Shown one piece after another: positions 1 through 7,594 of a stretch of 64,000 bases of DNA; the first letter of the stretch is position 1; each line of letters opens with the position of its first letter. Where the stretch lies: assembly GCA_045659025.1 (NCBI GenBank), contig JAZOWA010000034.1, positions 1 to 64,000 on the forward strand, read 5' to 3'. The notes under the pieces are model-generated. The model worked only from the letters and a program-made list of their open reading frames with translations, searched no databases and was not told the origin of the DNA. The DNA is from SIG455 sp045659025. GTDB lineage: Bacteria; Bacillota; Clostridia; UMGS1810. The position numbers and the translations under genes were made by a program.

Positions 1-5
1 TTAAA

Positions 6-248
6 ATGGATGTTAAAGATGTAATAGTAAAAAGATTTAATGAACTCTGTGCAGAAAGAAATATGCGGATAAACGAACTTGCGAATATATCAGGAGTAAC
101 ACCATCAACTGCATATAGCATGATGGATAAATCACGCAGAGATATATCTATAAGAACAATTAAAAAATTCTGTGATGGATTAGAAATAACATTAGGGGAA
201 TTCTTTTCTACAAAAGATTTTGATGACTTAGAACAGGAAATAAAATGA
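6..248 (+). CDS. Small XRE-family transcriptional regulator
   Basis: An 80-residue protein that is essentially one helix-turn-helix domain of the Cro/C1 (XRE) type. Residues about 8-65 show the usual five-helix pattern, with NELANISGVTPSTAYSMM as the recognition-helix region and an FCDGLEITLGEFF segment closing the fold. There is no ligand-binding domain. The gene ends 4 bases before the RAYT transposase start, so the two are probably co-transcribed and translationally coupled. A local repressor of that transposase is a reasonable guess but is not shown. The start lies 6 bases from the window edge, so its promoter is not visible and an upstream start cannot be fully excluded. Confidence 0.85.
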   Translation: MDVKDVIVKRFNELCAERNMRINELANISGVTPSTAYSMMDKSRRDISIRTIKKFCDGLEITLGEFFSTKDFDDLEQEIK

Positions 249-252
249 TAAT

Positions 253-759
253 ATGGAATTACCAAAACGAAAACCAACAAGATTAAAAGGATATGATTAT
301 TCAACACCGGGAATGTATTTTCTCACAATATGCGTAAAAGACAGAAAACAGTTGCTCGGTAAATTTGTAGGGTGCGGCGATTTCGACGCACCGCAAATAA
401 TATTATCCGAATATGGACAGATTCTTGATAAGTATATCAAATTGATGAATAAAAAATATGCATATATCAAAGTAGATAAATATGTAATTATGCCAAATCA
501 TTTTCATTTAATTCTCAACATAACAGATTACAAAAACGGTGCGTCGGAAACCGCCGCACCCTACAATAATGAAACCTCAAAATTTGTGTCATTGTTAAAA
601 AGATATTGTAACAGAGAATATGGTGAAAATATATGGCAATCATCTTGTAACGACCACATAATTCGTGGTGAAAAAGATTATCAAAAAATATGGGAATACA
701 TAGACACCAATCCTTTAAGATGGGAATTAGATTGTTTTTATAATGACGAAAGGTCGTAG
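253..759 (+). CDS. REP-associated tyrosine transposase (RAYT, IS200-like Y1 family)
   Basis: A 168-residue single-strand DNA nuclease/transposase-like protein. The metal-binding HUH motif is H83-F84-H85 in the context IMPNHFHLIL. The C-terminal part has the pattern HIIRGEKDYQKIWEYIDTNP, whose tyrosines would include the nucleophile. The N-terminus (RKPTRLKGYDYSTPGMYFLT) is typical of RAYT proteins rather than of IS200 TnpA, and no IS ends are seen. RAYTs are thought to mobilise REP palindromes that carry a GTAG head. The coding sequence itself contains two inverted GTAG-headed palindromes, read in frame as residues 39-48 and 95-104. They flank the HUH-coding segment. The stop codon lies inside a terminator hairpin. 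The gene is AT-rich relative to its neighbours, which suggests transfer. Confidence 0.9.
   Translation: MELPKRKPTRLKGYDYSTPGMYFLTICVKDRKQLLGKFVGCGDFDAPQIILSEYGQILDKYIKLMNKKYAYIKVDKYVIMPNHFHLILNITDYKNGASETAAPYNNETSKFVSLLKRYCNREYGENIWQSSCNDHIIRGEKDYQKIWEYIDTNPLRWELDCFYNDERS
367..394 (+). repeat. REP-like palindrome inside the RAYT gene, copy 1
   Basis: GTAG head at 367-370 followed by an imperfect palindrome with GGTGCG and CGCACC arms. It is nearly identical, in inverted orientation, to 537-564. It is read in frame by the transposase gene. Confidence 0.7.
537..564 (-). repeat. REP-like palindrome inside the RAYT gene, copy 2 (inverted)
   Basis: Read on the minus strand it starts with GTAG (plus-strand CTAC at 561-564) and matches copy 1 over about 26 of 28 positions. 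The two copies face each other about 140 bases apart. This is the inverted arrangement seen in REP doublets. Confidence 0.7.
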
Positions 760-777
760 CAAATCGCTACGACCTTT
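749..777. terminator. Hairpin terminator after RAYT, probably bidirectional
   Basis: A perfect 12-bp stem (749-760 with 766-777) around a 5-base loop, followed by a short T-run. It overlaps the RAYT stop codon and also lies just beyond the end of clpE on the other strand. Confidence 0.7.
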
Positions 778-821
778 TACTGTCCTTTAGAGTACACCTT
801 GTATGTCAGGTCTTTTTTGTT

Positions 822-3221
822 TTACTCAACTCTTACTTTTATCTTGCCTTCTTCATCTGTGTCGGCGATAACCTTACTGCCTGATGTTATATCACCACGG
901 ATAATAAAGTCTGCGGTGGGGTTTTCGATACGGTCCTGAATAGTCCTTCGCATAGGACGGGCACCGTATTTGTATACATACCCTTCGTCAACTATGGCGT
1001 TCTTTCCGCTTTCGGTAATCTCAAATGTGGCACCGATTGCCTCCATCTCATCACGGATATCTGCAAGCATAAGGTCTGCAATCTTCAGGAGCTCATCACG
1101 GGTGAGGGATTTGAATTCCACTATCTTGTCAACCCTGTTCAAGAACTCGGGGCGGAATATCTCTTTAAGAGCGCTGTCCACATTGGTGCTTATTTTGCCC
1201 TCTGCCTTCTCACCGAAGCCTGCGGTGGATGAACGGGTACCTGCATTTGAGGTCATAATTATAACTGTGTTTTCAAAGTTGACCTCTTTACCCTGACTGT
1301 CGGTTAAGATACCGTCATCAAGGAGCTGGAGCAGGATGTTGAACACGTCGGGATGTGCCTTTTCAATCTCGTCAAGGAGTATTACGGAGTAGGGCTTTAA
1401 TCGTACCTTCTCGGTAAGCTGACCGCCCTCCTCATAGCCGATATATCCGGGAGGAGCACCGATAAGCTTTGATACGGATTCCTTCTCCATATATTCACTC
1501 ATATCAAGGCGGATAAAGAGGTTCTCATCATCAAAGAGCTTCTCTGCCAACGCCTTTACAAGCTCTGTCTTACCCACACCGGTGGGACCAACGAATATGA
1601 AGGAAGCAGGTCTCTTTGCCGACATCTTGAAGGCACGTCTTCTGCGGATTGCCTCTGCCACGCCTGATACCGCCTCGTCCTGACCGATAATTCTCTCGTG
1701 GAGACGGGATTCTAAGTTGAGCAGTTTCTCTCTGTCGGATTCGGAAATGCTCTTTGCAGGGATACCTGTCCTGCGGGAGATTACCTCTGCAATATCGTTG
1801 GTAGTGAGGATGGTCTCTTTCTGCTTCTTGTGGTATCCGCTTATGGCATCACTGATACGGCAACGACGGGATACTATATGGGCATGCTCTTCATAAAGCT
1901 CATCACTTTTGATGTTACCGCTATCGTCTTCCATCTCTTTGATTTTCTCCGACAGGTCGTCGTCCTCTTTGTAGAGGGTGCGGATTTCTTCTAAATTAGG
2001 GTCATTCGCATTAACCGATGATGCCGCCTCGTCCAGTACGTCAATGGCATTGTCGGGCTGGAATCGGTCGGAAATATATTTCTGTGACAGATCCACTGCC
2101 GCCACCAGAGCATCCTCGGTGATGGTGATATTGTGGTAGTCGCTATAAAGGTGGGCGATACCTCTGAGTATCTCAAGAGTCTCTTCCCTTGTGGCCTCGT
2201 CAATGAGTACGGGTTGGAATCGTCTTTCCAATGCGGCGTCTTTCTCTATATACTGCCTGTATTCGTCAGCGGTGGTAGTGCCTATAATCTGCACATCACC
2301 ACGGGAAAGGGCGGGTTTCAATATATTGCCTGCTCCCGGTGAACCCTCGGATGCGCCAAGGGATGCCAAGGTGTGAATCTCGTCCATCACAAGCACTATG
2401 TTGGGATTGGCAGAGCATTCCTTCACCAGCTTCTCCATTCTCGCCTCAAACTGACCTCTGTATTGTGTACCGCTTATAAGGGATGTGAGGTCAAGCTGAT
2501 AAAGTTCCACATTAAACAACTTCTCGGGCACCTTGCCCTCTGCTATCCTCTGTGCCACACCCTCTGCCACGGCGGTCTTACCCACACCGGGCTCACCGAT
2601 AAGCACGGGGTTATTCTTGCTTCTGCGGTTGAGTATCTCAATAGTGCGGATAATCTCTTCCTCTCTGCCGATTACGGGGTCGAGGAGACCTTCCTTGGCA
2701 AGGTCGGTGAGATTTACCGCATATTTTTCAAGTATAGACTGCTTCTCTTTGCCAAAGCCCATCTGCATATCGGGGGTAATGCCGATTCTTGACGGGTCAA
2801 TGCCGAATATGAATCCTCTCGGTTGCTTTGGCGGTTTGGGAGCATCAGGGGTGGGGGGAGTATCAATCTCCTCGGGGAGCTCTTCCTCGCCCTCGGGGAA
2901 TTCCTCACCCATACCGTTTGCCATAAGCTCGTTCATCTTCTCGGTGAGTTCATTAAGGTCAATATCCTCAATATTTCCACCCTGCACCTCTACTGCTGCA
3001 CCGTCAAACCCCATGGATGAGAACATCTGCTCAATCGCCTTGGTAAACTGTGCCACCTCGGGGGGGAGGTCATTTATATCGGGAGTGATACAGTTGGCCT
3101 GAGTAATCTTTATATTATGCTGTGCGGCACAGTTGAAGCAGTAGAGCTTCTCCTCACCGCTTGCTTCATCTTTTGCTCGCACTACTGCGGGGAACTTCCC
3201 GCATATCTGACACATTTCCAT
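822..3221 (-). CDS. clpE: ClpE-type Clp ATPase (AAA+ unfoldase of the ClpP protease)
   Basis: A 799-residue double-AAA+ chaperone of the Clp/Hsp100 family that unfolds substrates for ClpP. The N-terminus carries a four-cysteine zinc finger (C4, C7, C28, C31) instead of a Clp N-domain, which is the ClpE hallmark. An acidic/proline-rich linker follows (about residues 100-135). AAA-1 has Walker A GEPGVGKT at about 209-216 and Walker B VLVMDEIH. A short middle domain follows, then AAA-2 with GPTGVGKTE and ILLDEIEKA, then a C-terminal D2-small domain. The start ATG is 8-9 bases after GGAG. The gene is monocistronic, with no ctsR, mcsA or mcsB beside it. It could be named clpC-like, but the zinc finger and missing N-domain favour ClpE. 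Confidence 0.9.
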   Translation of the reverse strand: MEMCQICGKFPAVVRAKDEASGEEKLYCFNCAAQHNIKITQANCITPDINDLPPEVAQFTKAIEQMFSSMGFDGAAVEVQGGNIEDIDLNELTEKMNELMANGMGEEFPEGEEELPEEIDTPPTPDAPKPPKQPRGFIFGIDPSRIGITPDMQMGFGKEKQSILEKYAVNLTDLAKEGLLDPVIGREEEIIRTIEILNRRSKNNPVLIGEPGVGKTAVAEGVAQRIAEGKVPEKLFNVELYQLDLTSLISGTQYRGQFEARMEKLVKECSANPNIVLVMDEIHTLASLGASEGSPGAGNILKPALSRGDVQIIGTTTADEYRQYIEKDAALERRFQPVLIDEATREETLEILRGIAHLYSDYHNITITEDALVAAVDLSQKYISDRFQPDNAIDVLDEAASSVNANDPNLEEIRTLYKEDDDLSEKIKEMEDDSGNIKSDELYEEHAHIVSRRCRISDAISGYHKKQKETILTTNDIAEVISRRTGIPAKSISESDREKLLNLESRLHERIIGQDEAVSGVAEAIRRRRAFKMSAKRPASFIFVGPTGVGKTELVKALAEKLFDDENLFIRLDMSEYMEKESVSKLIGAPPGYIGYEEGGQLTEKVRLKPYSVILLDEIEKAHPDVFNILLQLLDDGILTDSQGKEVNFENTVIIMTSNAGTRSSTAGFGEKAEGKISTNVDSALKEIFRPEFLNRVDKIVEFKSLTRDELLKIADLMLADIRDEMEAIGATFEITESGKNAIVDEGYVYKYGARPMRRTIQDRIENPTADFIIRGDITSGSKVIADTDEEGKIKVRVE

Positions 3222-3266
3222 TATAAAATCTCCGTTTTTTACTCTTCGCTAAAATAATATGAGTTA

Positions 3267-3295
3267 ATTATACTTGATTTCTCCCGATTATGCAA
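3267..3295 (-). promoter_or_regulatory. SigA-type promoter of clpE
   Basis: On the minus strand TTGCAT (3290-3295), a 17-base spacer and TATAAT (3267-3272), about 40 bases upstream of the clpE start. Confidence 0.7.
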
Positions 3296-3318
3296 GGCAA
3301 ACAAATAAGAAAAATTGT

Positions 3319-3351
3319 AAACAAAAGGCGATTGGGGAATCCCCAACCGCC
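3319..3351 (-). terminator. Intrinsic terminator of thiT
   Basis: On the minus strand an 11-bp G+C-rich stem (3341-3351 with 3327-3337), a 3-base loop, then TTTTGTTT. It begins a few bases after the thiT stop. Confidence 0.75.
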
Positions 3352-3357
3352 CTTTAA

Positions 3358-3909
3358 TCATCTGATTTTCCTGATTACAGGTGTGATTGCGCCCAACACA
3401 ACGGCGGTTATGATAATCTCTGGTATCATATATGTACCGTTGTATATAAGCGAGTAGGCAAGCACACTCTGACCCTCGGGGGCATACACACCCCATATAA
3501 GAATGCCCGACAGTATGTGGCATATATATCTGCCCAATGTAACTATTGCACCCGACAGGGGTATGGCAAAGCTTTTCTCATCCCATAATCTGTAGAACCA
3601 TCCTGCACAGCCAAGCACACCAAAGGCGGCAACGTAGTCCAGAAATATTACGAGGAAGAAATAACCCACCGTCTGCACGGGTGGGGGATAGAATCCCGTG
3701 AGCATCTGTATAAGTGAATACACGATTGCCGAAAGAACTCCCCAACGGCTGTCGATTATGAGTGATACCGCAATTATGGGCACCATTGATGCAATAGTCA
3801 CCGAGCCACCCTGAAGCCACGGGGCAGGGATGGCTTTTGACACAAGTGAAAGTACGGTCGCCATAGCCACCAGCAGGGCAGAGACCGTGATTTTTTTTGT
3901 TTTTGTCAT
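3358..3909 (-). CDS. thiT: Thiamine-specific ECF transporter S component
   Basis: A 183-residue integral membrane protein with about six hydrophobic segments. It is the substrate-binding subunit that pairs with shared ECF ATPases and EcfT to import thiamine. Family features include the basic N-terminus followed by ALLVAMATVLSLVS, and an aromatic- and glycine-rich C-terminal half (WGVYAPEG and IYNGTYMIPE), where ThiT binds thiamine. The TPP riboswitch about 160-260 bases upstream independently supports the substrate. The start has a strong GGAGGG 6 bases before ATG. No energising subunits are encoded nearby, as expected for a group II ECF system. The family is solid and the thiamine substrate is very likely. 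Confidence 0.9.
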   Translation of the reverse strand: MTKTKKITVSALLVAMATVLSLVSKAIPAPWLQGGSVTIASMVPIIAVSLIIDSRWGVLSAIVYSLIQMLTGFYPPPVQTVGYFFLVIFLDYVAAFGVLGCAGWFYRLWDEKSFAIPLSGAIVTLGRYICHILSGILIWGVYAPEGQSVLAYSLIYNGTYMIPEIIITAVVLGAITPVIRKIR

Positions 3910-4020
3910 TGTAAACCCTCCAAAAATAGTTGACGGATGTGAAATCCGCTTATGATATATAAAACTCTGCAGTGTTTTATCATAGTCATACCTATACGGA
4001 CTCCCGCACGTCAGGGTAAC

Positions 4021-4050
4021 AAAAAACGAGCACCCCTGACGGTCTGCTCG
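4021..4050 (-). terminator. Terminator hairpin of the TPP riboswitch expression platform
   Basis: On the minus strand CGAGCA (4045-4050) pairs with TGCTCG (4027-4032) and is followed by TTTTTT, between aptamer and thiT. Loop bases 4034-4041 can instead pair with 4009-4016 (CGTCAGGG with CCCTGACG), which would compete with or extend the structure. Confidence 0.75.
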
Positions 4051-4070
4051 CTTAAATATAAATTCTTATG

Positions 4071-4166
4071 AAATATATTTCCTACGCCGGCATTATCCGT
4101 ATCAGGTATATGGGTCGGGATTCGCTAATCCCCTCTCAGCCCTTAATAAGAGCTCCCCAAATATTT
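4071..4166 (-). promoter_or_regulatory. TPP riboswitch (THI element) controlling thiT
   Basis: On the minus strand the conserved TPP aptamer elements occur in order: GGGGAGC, GGCTGAGAGGG, GACCC, ACCTGAT, and GGATAATGCCGGCGTAGGA (4081-4098). The flanks form a short A+T-rich P1. Binding of thiamine pyrophosphate is expected to favour the downstream terminator and switch thiT off. Confidence 0.95.
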
Positions 4167-4179
4167 ATTTGTTGGCTTC

Positions 4180-4208
4180 ATTATACGACCTTTTTCGATA
4201 TATGTCAA
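4180..4208 (-). promoter_or_regulatory. Consensus promoter of the TPP riboswitch/thiT
   Basis: On the minus strand TTGACA (4203-4208), 17 bases, TATAAT (4180-4185): a perfect SigA match. The predicted start site is about 4173, just before the aptamer. Its -35 lies 12 bases from the -35 of the divergent gene. Confidence 0.85.
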
Positions 4209-4220
4209 TACATAAATTTA

Positions 4221-4249
4221 TTGACTTTGAAAAACTTCAATGTTAAAAT
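4221..4249 (+). promoter_or_regulatory. Promoter of the small cysteine-containing protein gene
   Basis: TTGACT (4221-4226), 17 bases, TAAAAT (4244-4249). The -10 covers the ATG at 4248 region and lies beyond the ATG at 4240, so translation must begin at 4261 or 4267. Confidence 0.7.
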
Positions 4250-4260
4250 GGTTTCGGGTG

Positions 4261-4443
4261 ATGGAAATGTCTAATCAATGCGAAACTTGTGCATATTATG
4301 AATACGATAGTGAATGGGAAGAATACTACTGCTCGATAAATCTTGACGAGGACGAGTATGCCCGATTTGTGTCAAGTGGCAATAGCAGTTGTCCCTATTA
4401 CAATTACTATGACGAATACAAAATAGTACATAAGCAGAATTAA
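4261..4443 (+). CDS. Small conserved cysteine-containing protein (DUF6472-like)
   Basis: About 60 residues, rich in Tyr, Asp and Glu. Four cysteines in a C-x2-C ... C ... C pattern (CETCAYY, YYCSINLDEDEY, SSCPYY) suggest a small metal-binding fold. The pattern, with the ending DEYKIVHKQ, matches my memory of a small uncharacterised family of Clostridia (I believe DUF6472), with no known function. An in-frame ATG at 4240 lies inside the promoter, so the start is ATG 4261 or ATG 4267. The latter has GGTG six bases upstream. It is transcribed alone, away from thiT, and ends in a bidirectional terminator shared with ribF. Confidence 0.75.
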   Translation: MEMSNQCETCAYYEYDSEWEEYYCSINLDEDEYARFVSSGNSSCPYYNYYDEYKIVHKQN

Positions 4444-4473
4444 AAAACAGGTTGCCACTTGGCAACCTGTTTT
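4444..4473. terminator. Bidirectional terminator between the small gene and ribF
   Basis: A 13-bp perfect stem (4444-4456 with 4461-4473), 4-base loop, A-run on one side and T-run on the other. It serves both convergent genes. Confidence 0.85.
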
Positions 4474-5363
4474 CATATATTTTCAAAAACCTGAGCAGCT
4501 TTCTCTTTGTCAAGAGCGAGTTGATTTTTTAATGCTTCAATATCTTCAAATGCCTTTTCATCACGGATACGGGATAAAAACTCTATGGTGATATCCTTGC
4601 CGTACAAATCTCCCTCAAAGCCGAGTATGTAGGTCTCTGCCTTGGTATCTCCGTCACTGTCAACCGTGGGGTTGATGCCTATATTGGTGATGGCAGGATA
4701 TCTTGTGCCCTCTGCAGTCACGGCGGTAGCATACACGCCTGATGCAGGGAGCATAGAGCATTCCGTGGTGTCGATGTTGGCGGTAGGGAATCCTATGGTG
4801 CGACCCAGCTTCTTGCCCTCTATGACTTTGGCGGTCACGGAATACGGTCTGCCAAGCATATCAGCTGCTTTTGTAACCTCGCCTGAGGCAAGCGCCGATT
4901 TAATCCTTGTACTGCTTATGGCCTCACCCTCGTACATCACGGGGTCTGCCACGGAAAGCCTGATACCTGCTTTTCCACAGATGTCCGCCATGGTTTCGAC
5001 ATTACCGCATCTGTCCTTGCCAAAGCGGAAGTTAAATCCGATTATGATATGCCTTGCATTGAAATCCCTTATGAGTATATCCACAAACTCCGAGGGGGTA
5101 GTGGATTTGAAACTATCTGAAAGGGGTTGGGAATACACTCCGCACATACCGCCATCTTCAAGGAGTTGTGCCTTGAGGGATTCCTTTGTGATGCTTTCCT
5201 GCTCGCACCTTGAGGTGAAGGCGAAGGCAATCGGCACCAATCTGTCACGGAGTGAGGATTCTCTTGCAATATCAAGCAACGCCTGATGCCCTTTGTGGAC
5301 ACCGTCAAACTTACCTATGACAACGGCTGTGCTTGTGATTTGTCTTGTGTTTGATATATCCAA
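4473..5363 (-). CDS. ribF: Bifunctional riboflavin kinase / FAD synthetase
   Basis: 296 residues. The N-terminal nucleotidyltransferase domain (about 1-165) has the adenylylation motif GKFDGVHKGHQALL and the ISSTRIKSAL segment. The C-terminal riboflavin kinase domain (about 170-290) has GRTIGFPTANI and a PAITNIGINPTV segment. Together they make FMN and then FAD from riboflavin and ATP. It is the last gene of the nusA-infB operon, as in many Firmicutes. The start is TTG (5363), with GAGGTGA seven to eight bases upstream; no in-frame ATG has a comparable site. Confidence 0.93.
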   Translation of the reverse strand: MDISNTRQITSTAVVIGKFDGVHKGHQALLDIARESSLRDRLVPIAFAFTSRCEQESITKESLKAQLLEDGGMCGVYSQPLSDSFKSTTPSEFVDILIRDFNARHIIIGFNFRFGKDRCGNVETMADICGKAGIRLSVADPVMYEGEAISSTRIKSALASGEVTKAADMLGRPYSVTAKVIEGKKLGRTIGFPTANIDTTECSMLPASGVYATAVTAEGTRYPAITNIGINPTVDSDGDTKAETYILGFEGDLYGKDITIEFLSRIRDEKAFEDIEALKNQLALDKEKAAQVFENI

Positions 5364-5382
5364 CCGTGTGTCACCTCGTTTC

Positions 5383-6264
5383 TCAGTTGGCGTAGAAGTT
5401 CTTGACTATTTTAAGCAATCCGTCCTCCACCTTGCCTACGCAGATGAATTCACCCTTGGCAGAGTACACTCTGTACTCACCTTCGCCGTGGGGGACAGAT
5501 AAAAACATTCCGTTTAATATCTTTGCGGTGTAGTCGTCATTCAGACGGATTTCAGGCAGTTCGGTGAAAAGTGCATCCACGGGGATGATGAGTCCACCCA
5601 CCTCGCCCTTTGATGCAATCTCCTTAACCTCGTCAATAGCCCTTGCCATATCAAGGGTAAACACAGATGACCTGGTGCGGATAAGACCGCTCATGCACGC
5701 ACCTACGCCCAATTTCTCACCAATATCTGCACAGAGGGTGCGGATATACGTACCCTTGGAGCAGGACACCCGCATAGTGAATTCACCGGAGTCAAAACCC
5801 TCAATATCAATACTATGTATGGTGACCTTCCTGCTCTTTCTCTCTACCTGAGTACCTGATCGGGCATATTCGTAGAGCTTCTTTCCGTCTATCTTTACTG
5901 CGGAGTACATGGGCGGTATCTGCTCAATCTCACCTGTGAATTCACTCGCCACATTCTTCACCATATCCAAGGTGATGTGTGAGCAATCGGCGGAGGTGAG
6001 CACCTCACCCCATATATCCTCCGTATCGGTGGTAGTGCCGAGCCTCACCCTCGCCACATACTCTTTATCAGAATTTGTGAGCATATCACTTACCTTAGTA
6101 CCCTTACCCACACACACGGGAAGCACTCCCGTTGCCTGAGGGTCTAAAGTACCCGTGTGGCCTACCTTCTTGGTGCCGAGGACTTTTCGCATAATCGCCA
6201 CTACATCATGGGAGGTGAAACCCTGCTCTTTGTTTATTATAATAACTCCGTTAATGGCAATCAC
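5383..6264 (-). CDS. truB: tRNA pseudouridine-55 synthase
   Basis: 293 residues. It isomerises U55 in the T-loop of tRNAs. Catalytic motif GHTGTLDPQATGVLPV holds the nucleophilic aspartate. The KEQGFTSHDVV start region and the central SCSKGTYIRTL segment are typical, and a C-terminal PUA-like part is present (about 235-293). The start appears to be GTG at 6264, with AAAGG close upstream. It sits between nrnA and ribF in the translation operon. Confidence 0.93.
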   Translation of the reverse strand: MIAINGVIIINKEQGFTSHDVVAIMRKVLGTKKVGHTGTLDPQATGVLPVCVGKGTKVSDMLTNSDKEYVARVRLGTTTDTEDIWGEVLTSADCSHITLDMVKNVASEFTGEIEQIPPMYSAVKIDGKKLYEYARSGTQVERKSRKVTIHSIDIEGFDSGEFTMRVSCSKGTYIRTLCADIGEKLGVGACMSGLIRTRSSVFTLDMARAIDEVKEIASKGEVGGLIIPVDALFTELPEIRLNDDYTAKILNGMFLSVPHGEGEYRVYSAKGEFICVGKVEDGLLKIVKNFYAN

Positions 6265-6281
6265 ACTCCCTTTTTAGTTTA

Positions 6282-7241
6282 TTATTTCTTAAATAACTCT
6301 TCAATAAGAGACAGCACAATCGTCTTTGCACCCTCAATATCAGAGTTCTCTATGGTGGCACCTGCGGCGCAGAAATGACCGCCACCACCTAATTTTCCTG
6401 CCACCTTTGACACATCAACCGTCTCGGCAGAACGGAAGCTTACCTTCACGTCGTCTCCTCTCTTTTTAAGGAAGACACCCACCTCAACGCCCTCAATTGC
6501 ACGGGGCAGAGAAACGATAAAATCCGCATCGTCTCCCCGCATATTGCGACTTGCAAGAAGCTCATCACTTACGGAGATTATACCCACCTTGCCGTCAAAA
6601 TGCGTGGTGAGTGAGGATACAATATCGCCTATGAGCTCAATCTGGGAGAGGGTATAAGTATCAAACAGCATCTTGTGGATTGAGGCAGAGTCAATCCCTG
6701 TATCCACAAGGTCTGCACCTGCACGGAGCGTATTGCCTGTAGTGCTTGAATACTTAAATCCTCCTGTGTCCGATGCGATAGCGGTGTAGATGCACTCAGC
6801 CGATTTTACTGAAAGAGTGGGAGAGAGCATCTTTGCAAGATTAAATATTATCTCACCCGCAGCTGCTGCATCGGGGAATATGGCATTGATTGATGCAAAG
6901 CCTACGTTAGTCCTGTGGTGGTCAATGCATACGGTATTTTCAAAGGCAGTAAATTCATCTCTGAGATACCCGAGGCGGTCTGCACCTGCGCAGTCCACCG
7001 CGATATATGCATCATAATCACTGTAAGCATCCCCCGAGGCATTCTCATCCCATATAAATCTTAAAAACGGGGGAACGTCCTCGGTGGCCATTATAATCTT
7101 TGCCTGCTTGCCCAATCCCCTGATGGCATGCCAGAGTCCCATACAAGAGCCCACACAGTCACCATCGGGATTGACGTGGCCGATAATGGCAAAATTATCA
7201 TTTGCCTCTATGAAATTTTTAACTGCGGTTAAACTCATCAC
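6282..7241 (-). CDS. nrnA: DHH-family oligoribonuclease / pAp phosphatase
   Basis: 319 residues. It degrades short RNA oligomers and removes phosphate from 3'-phosphoadenosine 5'-phosphate. The DHH metal motifs are all present: GHVNPDGDCVGS near residue 20, AVDCAG near 80, DHHRTN near 107, and the DHHA1 substrate motif GGGGHFCAAGA near 285. The start overlaps the rbfA stop by 4 bases, which indicates translational coupling. The position between rbfA and truB is the standard one in Firmicutes. Confidence 0.9.
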   Translation of the reverse strand: MMSLTAVKNFIEANDNFAIIGHVNPDGDCVGSCMGLWHAIRGLGKQAKIIMATEDVPPFLRFIWDENASGDAYSDYDAYIAVDCAGADRLGYLRDEFTAFENTVCIDHHRTNVGFASINAIFPDAAAAGEIIFNLAKMLSPTLSVKSAECIYTAIASDTGGFKYSSTTGNTLRAGADLVDTGIDSASIHKMLFDTYTLSQIELIGDIVSSLTTHFDGKVGIISVSDELLASRNMRGDDADFIVSLPRAIEGVEVGVFLKKRGDDVKVSFRSAETVDVSKVAGKLGGGGHFCAAGATIENSDIEGAKTIVLSLIEELFKK

Positions 7242-7588
7242 AGATCACCCTTATTGATTTTGCTTATAAGATCATTGATACGTATTCCGTAGTCAACGGA
7301 ACGGTCAAGCACAAAGGTAAACTCGGGAGTGATGCGAAGGTTAAGACGGGCAGAGATTTCCCTGCGGATGTAACCTGATGCACTTTTGAGTGCGGCAAGG
7401 GCTGCGGTCTTTTCCTCTTCGCTGCCCATAACGCTTACATGGGCCTTGGCGTATTTAAGGTCTTTTGTGACATCCACCGCCACCACCGAGGTCATCTCGG
7501 GGATGCGGGGGTCTTTGAGAGTCCTTATAACAGACGCAAGTTCACGGAGCACCTCTTCTTTGATTCTTTCTATTCTGTTGTTTGCCAT
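7238..7588 (-). CDS. rbfA: 30S ribosome-binding factor A
   Basis: 116 residues. A KH-like protein that binds immature 30S subunits and helps 16S rRNA 5'-end processing. Family features include RIERIKEEVLRELASVI at the N-terminus, the LKDPRIPEMTSVVAVDVT segment, and the C-terminal FVLDRSVDYGIRINDLI. The start has AGGTAAT upstream, and the gene follows infB by 6 bases. Confidence 0.93.
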   Translation of the reverse strand: MANNRIERIKEEVLRELASVIRTLKDPRIPEMTSVVAVDVTKDLKYAKAHVSVMGSEEEKTAALAALKSASGYIRREISARLNLRITPEFTFVLDRSVDYGIRINDLISKINKGDL

Positions 7589-7594
7589 TTATAA

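Noticed and set aside
253..759. Complete IS200/IS605 insertion sequence
   Set aside because: No TnpB, no subterminal IS hairpins at the gene ends, and the N-terminus is RAYT-like.
2533..3102. 189-codon open frame antisense to clpE
   Set aside because: clpE is certain from its zinc finger and AAA+ motifs; the opposite frame has low-complexity Ser/Pro content and no Shine-Dalgarno.
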